Assembly (NCBI GenBank): GCA_018644785.1
Contig: JABGPV010000022.1
Location: 1 to 31,985, forward strand
Length of the DNA stretch: 31,985 nt
Direction: 5' to 3'
From: Deltaproteobacteria bacterium
GTDB lineage: Bacteria > Desulfobacterota > DSM-4660 > Desulfatiglandales > Desulfatiglandaceae
A program made the position numbers and the translations under genes. This document shows positions 8,007-14,797 of the stretch, piece after piece. The notes below the pieces were generated by a model. It was not told where the DNA came from, made no database searches, and was given only the letters and a program-made list of their open reading frames with translations. Each line of letters starts with the position of its first letter. The first letter of the stretch is position 1.

Positions 8007-8855
8007 ATGGAAAGCTTACGGGTGAAAACCATTTCAGACACATCCCCGGAACCCGGGTGGGGGCGGGTCATTTTCTTGTCCCTTCTTCTTCATTTGGTCG
8101 TTTTGTCCCTGATCCTTTTCGTTCCCGATTATTCTTCCATTCGAAAGATAAGCGGCCCTCCGGTTTACGAAGTGAATCTGGTTGATTTACCCGCCGCCAA
8201 ACCGAAAGCGCCGAAAAAAGCCGTTCAGCCTGCAACGGCGGCAAAAAAGGCGGCCGGTTCAAAAAAAGCAGTAGCGGCCAAAAGAATCAGCACGCCGCCC
8301 CCAAAAGAAAAACCGGTTGTCATTGGAAAAAGAACGGTTGAAAGAAAAAAAACGGCTCCCAAAAAGAAGCCGAAACCCAAAAAGCCCAAGGTGTCCCCGT
8401 CGAAACTCATAGACCAGGCGGTGGCAAAGATCAAAAGAAACGTCAAAACCAAAAAGAAAGATCAACACCTGGACCGGGCCATTTCCGACATCCAGAATCG
8501 TGTCCAAAAATCAGAAACAGCCGGGTCGGGAGGCACGCCCGTGGAAGGGATTGCCATCCGTATTTACCAGATGGAAGTGGAAGAGCGAATCAAGAGCAAT
8601 TGGCAGTATCCGGTTGCCTTGACCAGTCCCTCAAAACGGAAAGACCTTGTGGCCACGGTGGTCGTCAAGGTCAGACAGGACGGGACCATATTGAAATCCT
8701 GGTTTATTGACCGTTCAAGAAATGCCATCTTTGACGCATCGGCCATAAAGGCGGTAGAACGATCAAATCCGCTCCCGCCTTTTCCGGAAGGGTATAATAA
8801 GCGCCAGGATGAGATGGAAATCAGGTTTAACCTCAGTGAACTGGAAGAAAACTGA
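8007..8855 (+). CDS. tolA: TolA/TonB-type energy transducer
   Basis: A 282-aa protein with one N-terminal membrane segment (about residues 19-40, VIFLSLLLHLVVLSLILFV, with the His of the TonB/TolA anchor), then a long Lys/Pro/Ala-rich periplasmic spacer (about 55-155), and a TonB-like C-terminal domain (YQMEVEERIKSNWQYPVAL ... VVKVRQDGTILKSWFIDRSRNAIFDASAIKAVERSNPLPPFPEGY). It links the TolQR motor to TolB/Pal at the outer membrane. Position after tolR supports TolA rather than TonB. It is shorter than E. coli TolA (421 aa), as is common outside the gamma-proteobacteria. Confidence 0.87.
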   Translation: MESLRVKTISDTSPEPGWGRVIFLSLLLHLVVLSLILFVPDYSSIRKISGPPVYEVNLVDLPAAKPKAPKKAVQPATAAKKAAGSKKAVAAKRISTPPPKEKPVVIGKRTVERKKTAPKKKPKPKKPKVSPSKLIDQAVAKIKRNVKTKKKDQHLDRAISDIQNRVQKSETAGSGGTPVEGIAIRIYQMEVEERIKSNWQYPVALTSPSKRKDLVATVVVKVRQDGTILKSWFIDRSRNAIFDASAIKAVERSNPLPPFPEGYNKRQDEMEIRFNLSELEEN

Positions 8856-8863
8856 TGCCGTCG

Positions 8864-8971
8864 TAAAAAGTCCCATCTACAGCGTTGCAGTGATTTTTCA
8901 GACTCTCAACATACTATATTGTATGCCTTCGATCCTGAAAAATCGCTGCGCCTTGTATATGAAACTTTTTA
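8864..8971. repeat. MITE-like long imperfect palindrome
   Basis: This ~108-bp element begins 9 nt after the tolA stop. Nested arms pair across it: TAAAAAGT (8864) with ACTTTTTA (8964), GATTTTTCAG (8892-8901) with CTGAAAAATC (8935-8944), and CATAC with GTATG around the centre (8910-8925). It encodes nothing. It looks like a miniature inverted-repeat or extragenic palindromic element. Transcribed, it would form a long hairpin that could end or attenuate tolQRA transcription before tolB. Confidence 0.65.
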
Positions 8972-9155
8972 CTTAGCCATCTGTAGTTAGTGTCTGAACG
9001 AAAACTAGGATTTTTTGTCAAGATCAAGGAAGGTCAAAATTTTAACCACAGGAATACATTTAGATTCTTACACGTTCAATGTGAGAGCTCATCTCTCAGA
9101 AGTACTGTAACACCTTTTAGATATGAATATTTCCCGTGAAACTGGAAACTGGAAA

Positions 9156-9218
9156 TTTGAAATTTGAGGATGAAGGGTTTGATGTATCCGATCCAATTTT
9201 CAATTGTCAAATTTCAAA
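9156..9218. repeat. 12-bp inverted repeat upstream of tolB
   Basis: TTTGAAATTTGA (9156-9167) is repeated in perfect inverted orientation at 9207-9218, 39 nt apart. It lies 66 nt before the tolB start. The tract also has direct AAACTGG and AAATTTG repeats. It may be another extragenic repeat or a tolB regulatory site; nothing in the sequence decides between them. Together with the palindrome at 8864-8971 it accounts for most of the gene-free stretch 8856-9283. Confidence 0.5.
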
Positions 9219-9283
9219 CATCTTTGGCTAGTATTTCGAGGATTAAAATTTTTTTCTGAATTATCGCCCTTGGAGGTTGTCAA

Positions 9284-10594
9284 ATGAGACGGAGACGGTT
9301 CCTTTTTGGCTGGTTGTCTGCCTGCGCCCTGCTCTTCTTTTGTTTTGAAGGCGTCACGTTTGCGCGTATCTATATTGATGTTAATTCCCCTTCCGTACCG
9401 AAGTTCAATATCGCCATCCCGGATTTCAAAAACCTAGGCGGAGACAACAAACGCCCGGTTTTGTCCTCCGAGCTTTCCGGTGTTGTGAGCAACGATCTCG
9501 ATTTGAGTGGTTATTTCAATCCCCTGGACAAGGCGGCGTTTCTGGAGGGACAAGACGGTCCCCTCAAGGGAAAGGATATTAATTTTAAAGACTGGTCCGT
9601 CATCGGCGCCGAGCTCCTTTTAAGAGGCGGCTATGTCCGCATCGGCGATCGTCTGGAAGTTGAAATCAGACTTTTCGATGTCTTCCGGGGGCGCCAGATC
9701 CTGGGCAAGAGGGCACTGGGAAAACTTGACGAGTACCGCCATCTGATGCATCGGCTCTCAAATGAAATTATCTTACGGTTGACCGGGCATGAAGGTATTT
9801 TCCTGACCCGCCTGGCCTTTGTTGGAACCGGTACAGGACAAAGAGAAATCTATGCCTGCGATTACGACGGACACAATGTCAGACCGTTGACCCGGGACAA
9901 GAGCATCGCCCTTCTGCCCAGATGGTCCCCCGACGGGAAAAAAATTGTCTATAATTCCTACAAAAACGGGGGACCCATGCTTTACTTGCGGAACCTGGTT
10001 ACCGGCACTTTCAAACGTCTGTCAGGCCGGTCGGGGTTGAATATCGGCGCGTGCTGGGCACCCGGCGGAGGAGAGCTGGCGTTGACCATGAGCCACAAAG
10101 GGAATCCTGACATCTTCACCATCGATCTTGAGGGGAAAATACTCAAACAGCTTGTAAAACACTGGGGAATTGACGTGTCGCCGGCTTTTTCCCCGGACGG
10201 CAGCAGGCTCGCCTTCGTTTCCAACCGATCCGGCTCTCCGCAGATATATCTTCTGGAAATTTCCAGCGGAAGGGTGGATCGACTCACTTATGAGGGCAAA
10301 TACAATACCTCCCCCGCCTGGTCTTCTTTGAACCGGATCGCCTTTGTGGGGAAAACCAACGGAAACTTTGATATTTTTACCATGGAGCCGGACAGCGGCA
10401 GGATCAAAAGACTCACTACCGACGCAGGCGATAATGAAGATCCCTGCTGGTCACCGGACGGGCGGTATATCGCGTTCAGCTCCAACAGAACCGGAGAGTA
10501 CCACATCTACATCATGAACGCCAACGGCCGGACCCAGAGGCGCGTGACCTTTCAAAAAGGGAAACAGACCTCTCCCTCCTGGGGACCCGAGTGA
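9284..10594 (+). CDS. tolB: Tol-Pal system periplasmic protein TolB
   Basis: A 436-aa exported protein. It has a signal peptide (MRRRRFLFGWLSACALLFFCFEGVTFARI), an N-terminal TolB domain (FNIAIPDFKNLGGDN ... LSGYFNPLDKAAFLEGQ ... WSVIGAELLLRGGYVRIGDRLEVEIRLFDV), and a C-terminal beta-propeller of WD40-like PD40 repeats (RWSPDGKKIVYNS, CWAPGGGELALTM, AFSPDGSRLAFVSNR, AWSSLNRIAFVG, CWSPDGRYIAFSSNR). Length matches E. coli TolB (430 aa). TolB connects Pal with TolA in the periplasm. A GGAGG ribosome site precedes the ATG. Unusually, it is separated from tolA by 428 nt of repeat DNA and is not followed by pal. Confidence 0.93.
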   Translation: MRRRRFLFGWLSACALLFFCFEGVTFARIYIDVNSPSVPKFNIAIPDFKNLGGDNKRPVLSSELSGVVSNDLDLSGYFNPLDKAAFLEGQDGPLKGKDINFKDWSVIGAELLLRGGYVRIGDRLEVEIRLFDVFRGRQILGKRALGKLDEYRHLMHRLSNEIILRLTGHEGIFLTRLAFVGTGTGQREIYACDYDGHNVRPLTRDKSIALLPRWSPDGKKIVYNSYKNGGPMLYLRNLVTGTFKRLSGRSGLNIGACWAPGGGELALTMSHKGNPDIFTIDLEGKILKQLVKHWGIDVSPAFSPDGSRLAFVSNRSGSPQIYLLEISSGRVDRLTYEGKYNTSPAWSSLNRIAFVGKTNGNFDIFTMEPDSGRIKRLTTDAGDNEDPCWSPDGRYIAFSSNRTGEYHIYIMNANGRTQRRVTFQKGKQTSPSWGPE

Positions 10595-10633
10595 TGGTTC
10601 CGCCCGAGGACCGATCAAATGCTACGCCTCTCT

Positions 10634-10891
10634 TCAACATAAATTCACGGCATTCATTATTGACTGTTTAACCTTCACAGCATCTCCCTTCGTCTTCACG
10701 GTATATCTTGTGGAATTCTTAATTAAGAATATGCAACCCGATTTGATGCTATGTATTTTGCAGGTTATTTGAATTTCATCTAACATTTTCTTACTTATCT
10801 TTCCATACAAAACTGAAACGTTTCCATGCTTGATATTTACAACGACTTCTGCTCCAATAATCCCCCCATATATGTTATTGAGAACATCCAT
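10634..10891 (-). CDS. Small DUF3634-like protein
   Basis: An 85-aa protein with no clear membrane segment. The pattern EVVVNIKHGNVSVLYGKISKKMLDEIQITCKIHSIKSGCIFLIKNSTRYTVK resembles the small DUF3634 family (a strand with xxIKxGxVxxxxGK, then FLxxCxxI, then GxIxxxxxxxxxxxxxS). The resemblance is by eye and the typical C-terminal Arg-Asn ending is missing. AAGAGGAA lies upstream of the ATG at a good distance, which favours a real gene. It is on the strand opposite to tolB, converging with it. Function unknown. Confidence 0.5.
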   Translation of the reverse strand: MDVLNNIYGGIIGAEVVVNIKHGNVSVLYGKISKKMLDEIQITCKIHSIKSGCIFLIKNSTRYTVKTKGDAVKVKQSIMNAVNLC

Positions 10892-11094
10892 TTTTTATAT
10901 TCCTCTTGCGTTTGCGATTGCTAATAATGATTATAGTCTCTCGATAACACCTATGAAACAGATAGGGCCGGCAAAATTTCGGTTTGAACGGTCCCGGGGG
11001 AGGACTTCGTGCAAAACTTTTTCGTTCAGCACCGCTCGGAACCACGCAATATTACCAGAACAATCGTTGCCATGGGTTGTTCTGGAAGAGATGG

Positions 11095-12156
11095 TCAATC
11101 TGGCTCCAAATCTTCAAACAACTGTTCGGCCACCCTCCGCGCAATGACCGGCGCATTGCCTCCAGCGCGGTTATTGATGAGTATGCTGGTTTCAATGCCA
11201 TTCGCAGTCGCCTCCCGCATGAAATTGGCAACCTCACTTACCATCTCGGATTGAAGCATCCCTTCCACAAGTTTGTCAAATGGATGGGCCTTAGCATAAG
11301 CATCTTTATACCGCATCCCTATGGGCGTCATAAGACGAATGATTCGTTGTCCGCCGGAGTTGAAAACCCTGTTGCCGGCCTTTGTCAGCTGCTTTCTGAG
11401 GGACGGAAGCCAAGTCCAGTGGGAAAGTACCTGACCAACTCCGTGTTTTTCCAATACCTTGAAAACCGGAAAACTCAGGTAGGCTTCAGTCCGAAGCTCA
11501 ATGTGGTAGCGAGTATCTTCCGGAATAGATTTAAAAAACCTGTTAAGGTCCATAGCCATCTCTTTGACGGGAACCCGGTCCTGCTTCCGCTGGTATTCCT
11601 GCTCGAATATTATCCCGTTCAGTGTGGCGTCCAGAATTTCAATGGCGGGTTCATAGAATTGCTGGATGAATATCTCTGTGTTGAGGTAGGTCTCGTTTTC
11701 AACGTATTTGCCGCCACGATGTATTTTCTGTGCTGAAATCACTCGGGGCACCTTGAGAATCACGCGGTCATTTTGCTTCATGTGCTGTCGATACCGTCTG
11801 AGGACATGAAAGGTTCGGGTCGGTTTACCGTCCTCATCCAGCAAGGGCGAATAAAAAGTGTAATCAATTTCAAGAACCGGGAAATGCACGAAATACTCCG
11901 CCACACTCTCAACCGGCAGGGTTTTTTCCACAAAGGTTTTCCCGCCGACAGTTTTTGTCCTGCGGCTGATTCCCCCTTCATACCTCTCCTTTGTGTAGAT
12001 TTGCCCAATCCACCCGGCGTATCGGTCGCTGGCTGTACCCAAAAAAACGTTGGGCGCCAGGTTGCGGAACAGGAATCGATCTATCTTTCGCGATTTTTCA
12101 ATTACGTTGTTGATCGCCTCGTTCATTGTATTGGTAACATTCTCCGGGTTTTCCAC
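11095..12156 (-). CDS. DUF72 family protein (YecE-like)
   Basis: A 353-aa soluble protein with the TIM-barrel-like DUF72 pattern: YAGWIGQIYTKERY near the start, then ESVAEYFVHFPVLEIDYTFYSPL, FHVLRRYRQHMKQNDRVILKVPRVISAQ, a middle GIIFEQEYQ, YHIELRTEAYLSFPVFKVLEKHGVGQVLSHWTWLPSLRKQ, and the family ending ILINNRAGGNAPVIARRVAEQLFEDL. It is longer than the usual ~240-280 aa, with extra N-terminal sequence. The biochemical role of DUF72 is not established. The start is GTG 12156 with AGAAGAA about 5 nt upstream; an in-frame stop lies just before, so no longer form is likely. It is monocistronic. Confidence 0.82.
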   Translation of the reverse strand: MENPENVTNTMNEAINNVIEKSRKIDRFLFRNLAPNVFLGTASDRYAGWIGQIYTKERYEGGISRRTKTVGGKTFVEKTLPVESVAEYFVHFPVLEIDYTFYSPLLDEDGKPTRTFHVLRRYRQHMKQNDRVILKVPRVISAQKIHRGGKYVENETYLNTEIFIQQFYEPAIEILDATLNGIIFEQEYQRKQDRVPVKEMAMDLNRFFKSIPEDTRYHIELRTEAYLSFPVFKVLEKHGVGQVLSHWTWLPSLRKQLTKAGNRVFNSGGQRIIRLMTPIGMRYKDAYAKAHPFDKLVEGMLQSEMVSEVANFMREATANGIETSILINNRAGGNAPVIARRVAEQLFEDLEPD

Positions 12157-12690
12157 CTTGATTCTTCTAAGTTTTCACTCATAACAGCCGGGATTTAATG
12201 GATTGTCAACGAATGATTCATTTCTCAATCAACATGCCTATAAACATTCAGGTAGTCAACAGGAATCAACTCTCCGTACCCTTGGAGATCCGGTGTTTCT
12301 TGAAAATGAAAAATATGGCTGTTGCATTTGCAATCCGATGCTCCAAACCCGGCATAACTGGTTCAACGTGATTGAAGCCATCTTGAAAGGCGGCCATGCT
12401 GACTTTTTTGATGGGCCTGGTCAATAATTGGAAGATTAAAGTGGGCCAGGCATTTGAAGTTAAGAAGGTAGCTTCAGGCCTCCAGCTTAAGAACGTTGAA
12501 AAAGAAGGATAGGACCAAGACTGTACCTATTTCTGACGGATGTTGGGGATTTTGACGCTATACCGAGAGATGACGTTCTCTCTGAAATCTGAGTAACTAA
12601 CTGTAATCACGGCTGTTAAAAAATAATTGGTTGAATAAAATAGATTCTGCACATTTCTTGCAAGAAACATTATTAAAAGGAGGACGTCCA
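12157..12690. other. Gap with short coding-like fragments, probable gene relics
   Basis: No intact gene is supported. Short plus-strand stretches look protein-like but are broken by stops and shift frame: a stretch around 12240-12427, another ending in a stop at about 12510 (VNNWKIKVGQAFEVKKV), and LYLFLTDVGDFDAIPRDDVLSEI around 12520-12590. Together they look like debris of one or more decayed genes. I cannot assign the parent family. The last ~100 nt should hold the promoter of the gene at 12691. Confidence 0.35.
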
Positions 12691-12987
12691 ATGACAACAA
12701 TCGACATATCTCAAACGGGAATAGAGTCCAATCTGATTAACCAGAAGATGACTAAGGGCCCCTTTCAAACCCAACCTGAACCGGACAAGGAAAAAAACGA
12801 TCCGGTTGTAAGAACGGACACTGTCAAAATAACAGCCAACATTTCAGGAAAGCCCGCAATAGAATTTGAATCCATTGATGAAGAACAGGCAAATATTCTT
12901 GCACAATTGGTAGCGAAAGATTTGAGTAAACAATCTTTTGGAATGTCAAGCCAGGCCGGAATAGATATTCTGAGGTCTCTTGTATAG
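12691..12987 (+). CDS. Small hypothetical protein
   Basis: A 98-aa hydrophilic protein. The ATG at 12691 is preceded by AGGAGG, which decides against the in-frame TTG 60 nt upstream. The middle (RTDTVKITANISGKPAIEFESIDEEQANILAQLVAKDLSKQ) and the end (SSQAGIDILRSLV) resemble small delta-proteobacterial proteins that have DxVxIS, then an acidic DxEEAxxLA helix, then a hydrophobic LL/LV ending, often near flagellar or motility genes. No such genes are nearby, so the link is weak. No membrane segment or signal is visible. Confidence 0.6.
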   Translation: MTTIDISQTGIESNLINQKMTKGPFQTQPEPDKEKNDPVVRTDTVKITANISGKPAIEFESIDEEQANILAQLVAKDLSKQSFGMSSQAGIDILRSLV

Positions 12988-13018
12988 AATGATTTTTTGA
13001 AACATAATTTTGTCTTTC

Positions 13019-13119
13019 TTAAGTGCCAGGAATCAACTTTAACACTGACAAATAAACCACGTGCGGGATAAAACCCTACAAAGGTTAAATTTAAAAAAGA
13101 AAGTTGTAATGGCACTTAA
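13019..13119. repeat. Imperfect inverted-repeat element
   Basis: TTAAGTGCCA (13019-13028) and TGGCACTTAA (13110-13119) are perfect inverted ends. The match continues imperfectly inward (AATCAACTTT against AAAGTTGTAAT), giving ~20-nt arms around a ~60-nt AT-rich core. It encodes nothing and lies just after the small protein gene. Size and shape suit a miniature mobile element or an extragenic palindrome. Confidence 0.5.
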
Positions 13120-13287
13120 TACAACGGCTTCTCGGGTGTGCGTGCATCTTTTCTTTGCGACCTTGAAGGATAAAATGATAGGTTGCAATAAGACTTATTA
13201 ACGGCGCTTCTGGAAGCTATCTAATGATTGCCTTGTTGGATTGTTAACGTTCGGACAAACCTCGTTTCATTTTTCATCCTCCTTGGA

Positions 13288-13330
13288 AAAGGCAGGGTCT
13301 CTTTTTGGGATTCTGCCTTTTTCTTTTTTG
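13288..13330 (+). terminator. Strong intrinsic terminator without an obvious gene
   Basis: A 14-bp stem including G-U pairs (AAAGGCAGGGTCTC with GGGATTCTGCCTTT, loop TTTTT) is followed directly by a T-rich run (TTCTTTTTT). The nearest upstream plus-strand gene ends 300 nt earlier. It therefore ends either a long 3' tail of that gene or a separate short RNA starting near 13130-13200. Confidence 0.7.
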
Positions 13331-13634
13331 ATAGTGTTGGCTGTTTTGTTCAAATGTAGTAAGGAGAGGATTGGCGAGATACTGGGACAAATTGTTGGGC
13401 CAGGCGCAAAGCAGGCAGAATTATGGCTTCAGTTTGTCCCAGTTGTGTTAGCCGGGCTAGCCGTACCGCTCTACGCCAGCATCAAGGGGTTAGGATGGAC
13501 AGCGCCGCAGTTCATCATCGCGACACTGTTAACGACGGATAATGATTCCCTCTATTTGGGCTATTTCTCACCACACGGGGGCTTTGTGCTGTCCACGTGC
13601 TTGGAGGTGGAAGACTGTTTTTTATGAACTTGTT

Positions 13635-14051
13635 TCAAAATACCCTATGAAGCGGATAGCCCTTTCTCTTCCAGGCATCAACACCGCCTTTAAGGGCCTT
13701 GGTATTGTGATATCCCATGCCGAAGTATTTCTCCGCCAAACTGGCAGAGGTAGCCTCTTGGGTTCAATTACAGTAAAAGATGATCTCCTGATCCTTGGGG
13801 AAAGATGATACTTTGCTTTCAAAGGTACTGCGCAACATTGCTCCCTCTAAGAGGATGTCTTTACATTTTCCATCATCATAGGAACAGACGAGCAGCGCTT
13901 TGCCGGCCTGCACTTTCGCCCGGACTTTTTCCGCGTCGATTCGCTGGATCGCCGTCCCATCTTTCGTTGCGCCAGCGCAACCCGCAAAAATAATAGCGAC
14001 CAACGCAATACACAAAATAAAATTGAATACGGGTTTCTGAATCAATCTCAT
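13635..14051 (-). CDS. Lipoprotein rhodanese, predicted selenoprotein (in-frame TGA = Sec96)
   Basis: Read through TGA 13766-13764, this is a 138-aa single-domain rhodanese. It starts at ATG 14051 with GGAGAAG upstream and has a signal peptide with a lipobox (IFAGC, Cys25), so it is probably a lipoprotein at the inner or outer membrane. The domain runs IDAEKVRAKVQAGKALLVCSYDDGKC ... ILLEGAMLRSTF ... DQEIIFYCN-Sec-TQEATSASLAEKYFGMGYHNTKALKGGVDAWKRKGYPL. In the related CxC rhodaneses the active site reads YCxCPxEATSA, so the TGA falls exactly on the second Cys. The 42 codons after it keep the family ending (GGVDAW ... GYP) in the same frame, which is not expected after a true stop. A SECIS-like hairpin follows and selB is 3 kb away. 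Likely role: sulfur or selenium transfer, or thiol redox, in the periplasm. The alternative is a pseudogene with a nonsense mutation. Confidence 0.78.
13731..13749 (-). promoter_or_regulatory. Candidate bacterial SECIS hairpin
   Basis: On the minus strand, 14 nt after the TGA, CTCTGCCA and TGGCGGAG form an 8-bp stem (one G-U pair) with loop GTT. Known bacterial SECIS elements lie just after the UGA inside the coding region and have a short apical loop with G in the first positions, about 16-37 nt from UGA. Here the loop G is 23 nt after the UGA. The apical CAGUUUG resembles the fdhF apical sequence. A shorter competing hairpin (AGAGG-CTA-CCTCT) overlaps it. Confidence 0.7.
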
Positions 14052-14181
14052 CTTTCTTCTCCATTCTCGGGTGTTATGGGGCGTGAGATATGTTATTTTG
14101 ACCACAAGTATCTCAAATGCACCGTGCGAATCTTTACCACTGGATGAAAAACAACAAAATGAAGGTTTGAGATATAAACTA

Positions 14182-14703
14182 CTATTCGGGCTGAATCCAT
14201 CCATATTCTATGTCGCCATCGCAAACATAAGGCTCTCTATCTGACATATGCCAAGAGCCAGCAGAGTATTTTTCATATATATGAATTGTTTTAAACTTAG
14301 TTTCTTCTCCGCTTATAATCATATCTGCTTTTTCAGGCAATGAGAGTTTTTCTCTATTTCTTAAATAGTAATGTGCATCATCTTCAAATAACCGTAATAA
14401 ATGCAAATATTCAAATTGTGGATATTTGGATGTTGCCTTTTGTACTTCAATAGTTAATTGGTTTAAACCATCTTCAACGGCAGCAACCTTTAGTTCAAAA
14501 ATAGTTCTGACTATTGTTCCCCCTTCATCTCCTTGAGCATCAGTGGTCAGCATATAAGCAGATATATGTGGTCTTGTATATTTATTTATTTGACAAACAA
14601 TATCTCTGTGATATCTATGGTTAGCAGATTTGTGATTATGTATTTGTAGGCGCAGTTTTGACTTAAGAGTTGGCGATATCGCTTTTTTTAGTAATTTATA
14701 CAT
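14182..14703 (-). CDS. Hypothetical protein in AT-rich island
   Basis: A 173-aa soluble protein that I do not recognise. It has a basic N-terminus (MYKLLKKAISPTLKSKLRLQ), a central mixed region with an acidic patch (LRLFEDDAHYYLRNREKLSLPEKADMII) and a Trp/Tyr-rich acidic end (YVCDGDIEYGWIQPE). No signal peptide or membrane segment is evident. Base composition is markedly AT-rich compared with neighbours beyond 14.1 kb, shared with the next gene, suggesting both arrived together. Ribosome site is weak (GGGAA about 10 nt upstream). It is transcribed in the same direction as the flavodoxin-fold gene, with a 94-nt gap. Confidence 0.6.
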   Translation of the reverse strand: MYKLLKKAISPTLKSKLRLQIHNHKSANHRYHRDIVCQINKYTRPHISAYMLTTDAQGDEGGTIVRTIFELKVAAVEDGLNQLTIEVQKATSKYPQFEYLHLLRLFEDDAHYYLRNREKLSLPEKADMIISGEETKFKTIHIYEKYSAGSWHMSDREPYVCDGDIEYGWIQPE

Positions 14704-14797
14704 AATATTGTGTTCCCAGTGGCTTTTTCAAGTAAGAAACAAAATCGTAAGCTCATTAAGTTATTGATTACATCGTATATTTGGATGCAAAACATAT

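Larger units (their letters stand above)
12988..13634. other. Long gap with inverted repeats and a terminator
   Basis: No convincing protein gene. The gap contains a ~101-bp inverted-repeat element (13019-13119) and a strong terminator hairpin (13288-13320). A plus-strand open frame covers 13241-13627, but it begins at TTG without a ribosome site, runs through the terminator and resembles nothing known, so it is not called. The stretch 13120-13287 just upstream of the terminator has no assigned content and could be a small transcript. Confidence 0.5.

Noticed and set aside
8007..8855. Calling this gene tonB
   Set aside because: Its position directly after tolQ and tolR, with tolB following, favours TolA.
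12203..12427. 74-codon plus-strand frame after the DUF72 gene
   Set aside because: TTG start without ribosome site and no recognisable features; treated as part of the relic stretch.
13241..13627. Plus-strand open frame of 128 codons with hydrophobic stretches
   Set aside because: It begins at TTG with no ribosome site, contains a strong intrinsic terminator, resembles no family and converges on the rhodanese gene. Probably chance.
13764..14204. Minus-strand 146-aa form of the rhodanese starting at 14204 and ending at the internal TGA
   Set aside because: The N-terminal 51 residues precede a good ribosome site, a signal peptide and a lipobox at ATG 14051, and stopping at the TGA would cut the catalytic loop in half.
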